Shown in pieces: positions 59,390 to 64,000 of a stretch of DNA of 64,000 nucleotides. Each line of letters opens with the position of its first letter. The stretch's first letter is position 1. The notes beneath the pieces are model-generated. The model made no database searches and was not told where the DNA came from. It saw only the letters and a program-made list of their open reading frames with translations. This stretch comes from Pogonophryne albipinna (lineage: Eukaryota > Chordata > Actinopteri > Perciformes > Artedidraconidae). The position numbers were made by a program, and so were the translations under genes. Location of the stretch: positions 39,963,759 to 40,027,758 of the forward strand of contig CM053249.1 of the NCBI GenBank assembly GCA_028583405.1, read 5' to 3'.

Positions 59390-60413
59390 TATCATTAAGG
59401 TGGTGGATCGCTCGGACACGACATGTCCGGGTGTGCCCCCCCTCGATGAGAGCCTGGCGGCCCATCTGCTTCCGCGGGCGGCTGGTTGGGCGGAGGGTAA
59501 ACGTCCCCTGCCCCCGCTGCCCCGGGACCGAGACACCCTGGAATATCTGGATAAGATGTTCAAGCTCGGTACACAGATGGCGGCTGCGGCCAATACTCTT
59601 GGCGTGTTGGGCGTCTCCCTGATCACCCCTCAGACAGACGCCCCCGCCCTCTCGCATCATGACGGGAGCGATTATTCGGACCGCGCTGTTGGTCAGATGA
59701 ATAATCTGATTTATGGCGTGGCCACCGCAGCAGGGCGGATGATTTCCCTGGCCACAGTGGCGTCTCGTCACGTGTGGCTGGGACTCACCGCGCTGTCCAA
59801 GAAGGACCGAGAGGATCGACTCTTTGGGTCGTTCTCCTCGGTCATGCAGCGTTTCAGTCGCCTGGAGGAAGAGAGAATCCAGCTTAGCCGCATGCTACCG
59901 CTGGCCTCTCCTCAGGCCCCGATACGCGCTCCTCCACGGGTTTCCATGCAGGTGAGGGAGCGCAGTGCAACAGTGAAGCGGAGGGAGAGGCGCCGGATGG
60001 CAGTCACGGCGCCCTCCACTTCTACGGCCCGCCCCGTGGAACCGGCGTACCGGCAGTCACGGGGAAGGGCTGCCCGACCGAGGCAGGCTCCGCAGCAGCA
60101 TAGAGCGCCCGGGTGGGGAGCTCCATCTTCCCGGAGTTGACTAGCGGGGGGAGGTAGCGCCTCGGTGGGGGGAGAGATTCTCTCTACCGGGGACGCGAGG
60201 GCGAATCCCGCCACCTCCCTATTTAATGCCCAGATCCCCGTTAAAACCTTTACAAATACAGATGGTGTTGATCTGTATCCAAGTCTGAGTGTCCTTTGTT
60301 TCCACAATACACTTACACATGTTGATGACTGTACAAATTCCCCACTCGCCGCCCCAGCTGTAGCTCCTGTTAGGGAGGAGGCTAGTGGGAGGGCGCAGAT
60401 GGGAGTAACCCCC

Positions 60414-61184
60414 AGTTTCCACTGGGTCCGTCTGCGCCGCGCTGCGCCGCGTCACGGCTGCGCCGCGGTTTTGGTCCGACCTCCTCTAGCGCCATAACCC
60501 ACCGGACTCGTCCCAGAAGCGTAGCGTCGTGCGTGCAGGCTCGCAGTTTTGTTATTGATTCGGGCATCCTGGACATTTGTACTTCTACAAGAAAGTAAGT
60601 AGGCTACGTAGTTAAATGTTTTATTTTTGTGTCTGTTTAAATTGTGTTTATTGAATGGCTCTGCACTGTACCTACAAGTATTAATTAACTTTAAAACATT
60701 AATATGTAGTTGTTACCTTCCACTCCACAAACTGCAGCGACTAAAAACCAGGCCTTGTCCTTTCTGATGTTGTCCTTGTAGTAAGCATTGGTTACATCAT
60801 ATAAAATAGTGTGTTTTTCCACTTCCATGATGAAAACCTCGTCGTCCATTGTGCGTATCGTAGTGGAGGTGTTGTGATGAAGGAGGGGGGTCTGCTAAAT
60901 TAGTATATGTGGGGGATGGGCCTGGCCCGGATGCTCACCTTTCCACTTCCTGCGAGGGGGGGTTGCCTGCCCAACCTTACGTTACGGCTGCGCCGCGTCA
61001 AAAATAGGATTCATCCTAATTTTAGAGAAGCGCTGCGCCGAGCCGCTTCTGGGACGCGTCTGAGCCGTAACGCGGCGCGTGTGGTGGAATAGCACCCATT
61101 GACTAGAGTGGCCGCGATCCTTATGACCGCCGCGGCGCAGCCGTAATGCGGCGCAGCGCGGCGCAGACGGACCCGGTGGAAACT
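60414..61184. mobile_element. Harbinger-type TIR element, copy B
   Basis: Termini AGTTTCCACTGGGTCCGTCT and its near-complement at the right end enclose 771 bp. Subterminal GCGCCGCG repeats are dense on both sides. The minus strand carries a MADF-domain first exon (60717-60849). It splits the plus-strand DIRS-like element between gag and RT. A clear 3-bp duplication is not visible. Confidence 0.72.
60717..60849 (-). pseudogene. MADF-domain first exon of a Harbinger accessory protein
   Basis: From ATG 60849 the frame reads MDDEVFIMEVEKHTILYDV, then YYKDNIRKDKAWFLVAAV, the core of the MADF (Myb/SANT-like) DNA-binding domain. It ends at a GT splice donor (GAAG/GTAACA). Active fish Harbinger elements encode a Myb/MADF-like protein beside the transposase and use both. 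Only this exon persists here. Confidence 0.65.
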
Positions 61185-62690
61185 GGCGCTAATAAACCGC
61201 GGGCAGCGCTATTATAGTCCGATGCGGGTACAGGGACATTATGGCCGACGTATTTCTGTTAGAAAACACTCTATGCCTGAAACTAAGACTCCAAATAATG
61301 CTGTTTACCATAGTGGTAGGGGCTGCATTATAGCAACGCCCGCACTTGTAAAGAGGCGTGTGGCGGTGCGTTCAGGGGCCTTAGTAAAACACACTACGCC
61401 TGTAAGAGCTCCGATTAATGCTGTTTTCCGCAATGGTGGAGCGTGCGCTCACACGTGAGCGTGCGGAGGTGCGTTCAGGGACCTCAATAGATAATCGGCC
61501 CTTTCTGTCTCGACCCCCCCACGGGCAAATCTTCCCTTCACGGGGAGTTTTGCGGCAGAGCGGGTCATCAGAGAGTATCACAGCTTTATAGCTGCGGCCC
61601 CACAGCTGAGGGCTTGCCCATTAACACAATGTTATGGGGAATGGAAACTCAGCTGTGTACTAACAAAGTGGATGGACAGGACGCTGAAACGGGGCTATTC
61701 ACTCCAGTTTTGCAGCATCCCACCTCCTTTTATGGGCATGCGAGAGGTACATCTATCTTCCCAGGAGGAGATGGGTTTCCTCTCAGCAGAGATTCAGGCT
61801 CTGGTGTAGAAACAGGCTGTGTCTGTTGTGCATCCTCAGCACAGAGAAAACGGTCTTTATTCCATGTATTTCCTGGTTCTGAAAAAAACAGGGGAATTCA
61901 GACCTATGCTAGATCTCCGCGGCCTGAATCGTCATATTTCCTCCAGGAAATTCCGCATGTTAACTGTGAAACAGTTACTAGGGCTTGTGCAGCCAGGCGA
62001 TTGGTTCACCACCATCGACCTGAAAGACGCGTACTTTCATGTGGAAATTGCTCCAGAGCACAGAAAGTGTCTGCGTTTTGCCTTCCAGGGGATAGCCTAC
62101 GAGTACAACAGGCTGCCGTTCGGTTATTCCCTATCCCCACGCACATTCAGCAAATGTGTGGCCACAGCGCTTCAACCGCTGCACACACACACAGCATGAG
62201 AGTTTTCTTTTACATAGACGACCTCATAGTCATGGCTGGGTCTCGGGAACAGGCAATGTTTTGCACAGCACAGTTGATCACACATCTAACCAAATTAGGT
62301 TTGGTGATCAATTGGAAAAAGAGCACCCCCCATAACTCCAGAACAGGATGGGGGAGGGACCTGCCTGAAGAGGGCTATAGGTGGGCTCTGTCAGAGTCTC
62401 GACACAGCAACCTCCTAGAGCTACGGGCAGTAGTGTTAGTCCTCCGGCATTTCATGCCCCTAATTCAGGGGAGGCATGTAATGGTCAGCGACAACAGCAC
62501 CACAGTAGCTTATATCAACAGGTAGCTGTGGTTATGGGCCTCAGAGGTGGTGTTATCTCTGAGAGCCCTCCACATCCCGGGACTGGAGAACAGAGGGGCC
62601 GACTTCATGTCGAGGGGCGGCCCCCTGCCAGGCGAGTGGGTGCTTCACCCGGAGGTGGTGAAGCAGATCTGGGCCCAGTTCGTGCAATGT
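61185..62690 (+). pseudogene. DIRS pol: RT and RNase H, degenerate
   Basis: RT motifs lie in two frames: PMLDLRGLNRHI, FTTIDLKDAYFHV (catalytic Asp) and NRLPFGYSLSPRTF in 61819-62199, then FFYIDDLIVMAG (second Asp pair) after a shift near 62195. RNase H follows with SRHSNLLELRAVVLVLRHF and VSDNSTTVAYINR, then a deletion relative to the minus copy producing TAG at once, and LHIPGLENRGADFMSRG. The YIDD motif is intact, but the gene is broken. Similarity ends near 62690. Confidence 0.72.
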
Positions 62691-64000
62691 AATTTAGTTC
62701 TGCTGTGCACTTGTCCTGTGTATAGTATGTATAACAACTAGGCCTAAATTAACCTTGAATCAATAACAACTAGGCCTCCTTTAGAAATGGACTTGGTGGA
62801 CACCTGAATAAGCCTGTTATTACAAACTGTGTTTATTAAGGCGAGACACCACAGGTGAATAGGGTAATTTTTTTTAACTTAAAGGTATCAGCTAGAGATT
62901 TCTCCAGTTAATTACGTACAATAAGGCAATTGTTTTTTGTATTACAAGTTTTCTGAAATAGCATGTTTAAATATGCAAATTACCCATTATCTCATTAAAT
63001 ATGCACGTATTTTAACACATTTCAGGAATTGAAATCTGAACTTTGGATAAAGCCAGGTTCAAAATTCTTGTTTCATTTTGTAGTCATATTAGTATCTAAG
63101 GCTTTTACAGAAGGGATATTGGATATCTCTTTTTATCACTCCATAAATCAGAAAATACTGTCAACAGCCCTAAAATATCAATTTTGGCCATGTTTTTAGG
63201 TATACAATGTTGTATAATTCAGGCTATGAATGATATATGAACAAACCCTTCTGTAAAAGCCTTCATAATATTGATAGGAATATAACTGGAAGGTTTGGTG
63301 TATCTACGTGCTACTGAAGTGGACATTTCGAAATCAGAGTAGGAGAAAAAACTCATTTTGAGAAAACGACCTTTAAAGATTGCAGTGAGGCGCTAGCTAA
63401 ACCCTCCTGTTCTTTGGATGATAGCTTGCACATCGACGCACTCCGTGAAGGTATTTCATGTTCGGGGTCATTTGTTTTTTGTATAATCTTGCTTCGTGCA
63501 AGTGACAATTGTTGTTGCCTTCTCTGTGAATGTTTTTTTCGCCGTTCTTTTGCCATTTGATATTTATATTTAGAGCGGAAAGTTAACCAGGAAGTGTTTT
63601 AGCACACCACGTGACGCTTCTGAACGAATCACGTTGTCAGAAATTGACACCAGCCAATGAGATTTAGTTTCTTGGTTTAAGACCCCTTTGTGCTTTCACG
63701 ATTGGTTGCTGATACAAAGGAAATGACCATATTTGGATCCGATGAGATTGTGCAGGAGAGACACAGCTTTCCAACGATATCTCTGTTGACATGGTGCACA
63801 CAGCAGTCGCGGTACTTTATGTTACGTTAGAAAGCTAACTTTTGGTGAATTTAGGAGAAATCTACAGACGCAAATAGACAAACTATAGTAAAATAAACAC
63901 TTAAATGTGTATTTTGTACGTTTTCCTTCCAAAAGCCTGAAAGAAAACATGTTATAGAATCAAAATAGCACAAAATCTCAAAATTGACCAGTACTTGAAA
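62691..64000. other. Right edge: possible start of another TTAA-flanked element
   Basis: At 62836-62839 TTAA precedes GGCGAGACACCACAGGTG, a terminus I associate loosely with fish Kolobok-type elements. A minus-strand frame at 63353-63556 starts MAKERRKKHSQRRQQQ and might be a first exon under a CpG- and CCAAT-containing stretch (63560-63800). The right end lies beyond the window, so this stays tentative. Confidence 0.25.

Larger units (their letters stand above)
58316..60140 (+). pseudogene. DIRS gag-like gene, split by insertions
   Basis: It begins MESVLDHRNCPKCPNLI with Cys pairs and FCFMCLGPDHA, a zinc-ribbon-like start seen in fish DIRS gag (from memory). A TAG at 58544-58546 and a frame change before about 58700 break the first part. 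The second part reads PPLPPRPVNRL and later RCVEATWQQPLKTKAL. The MITE/tail insertion (58913-59389 plus the duplicate) is 486 bp, a multiple of three, so the frame matches again beyond it (VDRSDTTCPG to WGAPSSRS, stop 60140). It would package the element's RNA. Confidence 0.6.
57630..62690 (+). mobile_element. DIRS-like element, plus strand, 3'-truncated and multiply interrupted
   Basis: It starts with CACAGGCTCCGCCCTCTACT, shared with the other element's terminal repeat. A TATA-like ATATAAAAGG follows (about 58227), then gag, RT and RNase H, stopping at about 62690 before the recombinase. Insertions are a solo LTR (57712-58177), a MITE plus LINE-like tail (58913-59389) and a Harbinger-type element (60414-61184). 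Several stops and frameshifts also occur. Confidence 0.75.

Noticed and set aside
54831..62690. A single DIRS element broken by one inversion
   Set aside because: Both pieces contain the same RNase H region, so two copies are needed.

Overview
The window reads as intergenic DNA from a ray-finned fish, most likely a teleost (inference). It holds a Tc1/mariner DD34E element with familiar fish-type ends, BEL/Pao and DIRS-like retroelements, a Polinton-type element, hAT, PIF/Harbinger and TTAA-target DNA transposons, L2-like LINE tails and long dinucleotide repeats. I found no intact ordinary host gene. Nearly everything recognisable is mobile, and many insertions are nested. No tRNA, rRNA or CRISPR array was seen.

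Layout. 1-3.0 kb: AT-rich, no gene seen. 3.2-3.4 kb: Harbinger transposase remnant. 3.8-8.7 kb: decayed multi-exon gene, one exon split by a 2.0-kb TTAA-target (piggyBac-like) element, then a short-TIR element. 9,004-18,061: a 9.06-kb foldback element with 1.7-kb inverted arms, a 6-bp target duplication (CTTCTT), AG...CT termini, head-to-head arrays of a ~175-bp repeat and three fragments of a family-B DNA polymerase carrying the YYDTDS motif. I read it as a non-autonomous Polinton/Maverick relative. 20.7-24.0 kb: spliced hAT/ZNF862-like gene. 24,835-26,468: complete Tc1-like element, frameshifted. 26,796-34,502: nearly intact young BEL/Pao element with 467-bp LTRs, TSD AAATG and a frame break between gag-protease and pol. 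35.1-35.8 kb: Harbinger-type TIR element. 38.2-38.7 kb: solo LTR. 39.1-43.3 kb: two copies of a dispersed element, one carrying a 1,002-bp hAT. 44.3-45.8 kb: minisatellite. 47.1-47.6 kb: LINE tail. 47.8-51.33 kb: a second locus of the Polinton-type family with two gene remnants, diverged single copies of the same repeat and a terminal arm. 51.6-53.1 kb: hAT and BEL remnants. 54.8-57.4 kb (minus) and 57.6-62.7 kb (plus): two opposed, decayed DIRS-like elements. The plus copy was hit by a solo LTR, a SINE/LINE-like tail, a TTAA MITE inside that tail's target duplication, and a Harbinger-type element carrying a MADF exon.

The most interesting material is the Polinton-type family (9.0-18.1 and 47.8-51.3 kb). 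Comparing its copies suggests a derivative lineage that lost the start codon of a terminal gene, kept the terminal arms and amplified an internal repeat into two opposed arrays. All family names rest on motifs and repeat structure read by eye, not on database searches.
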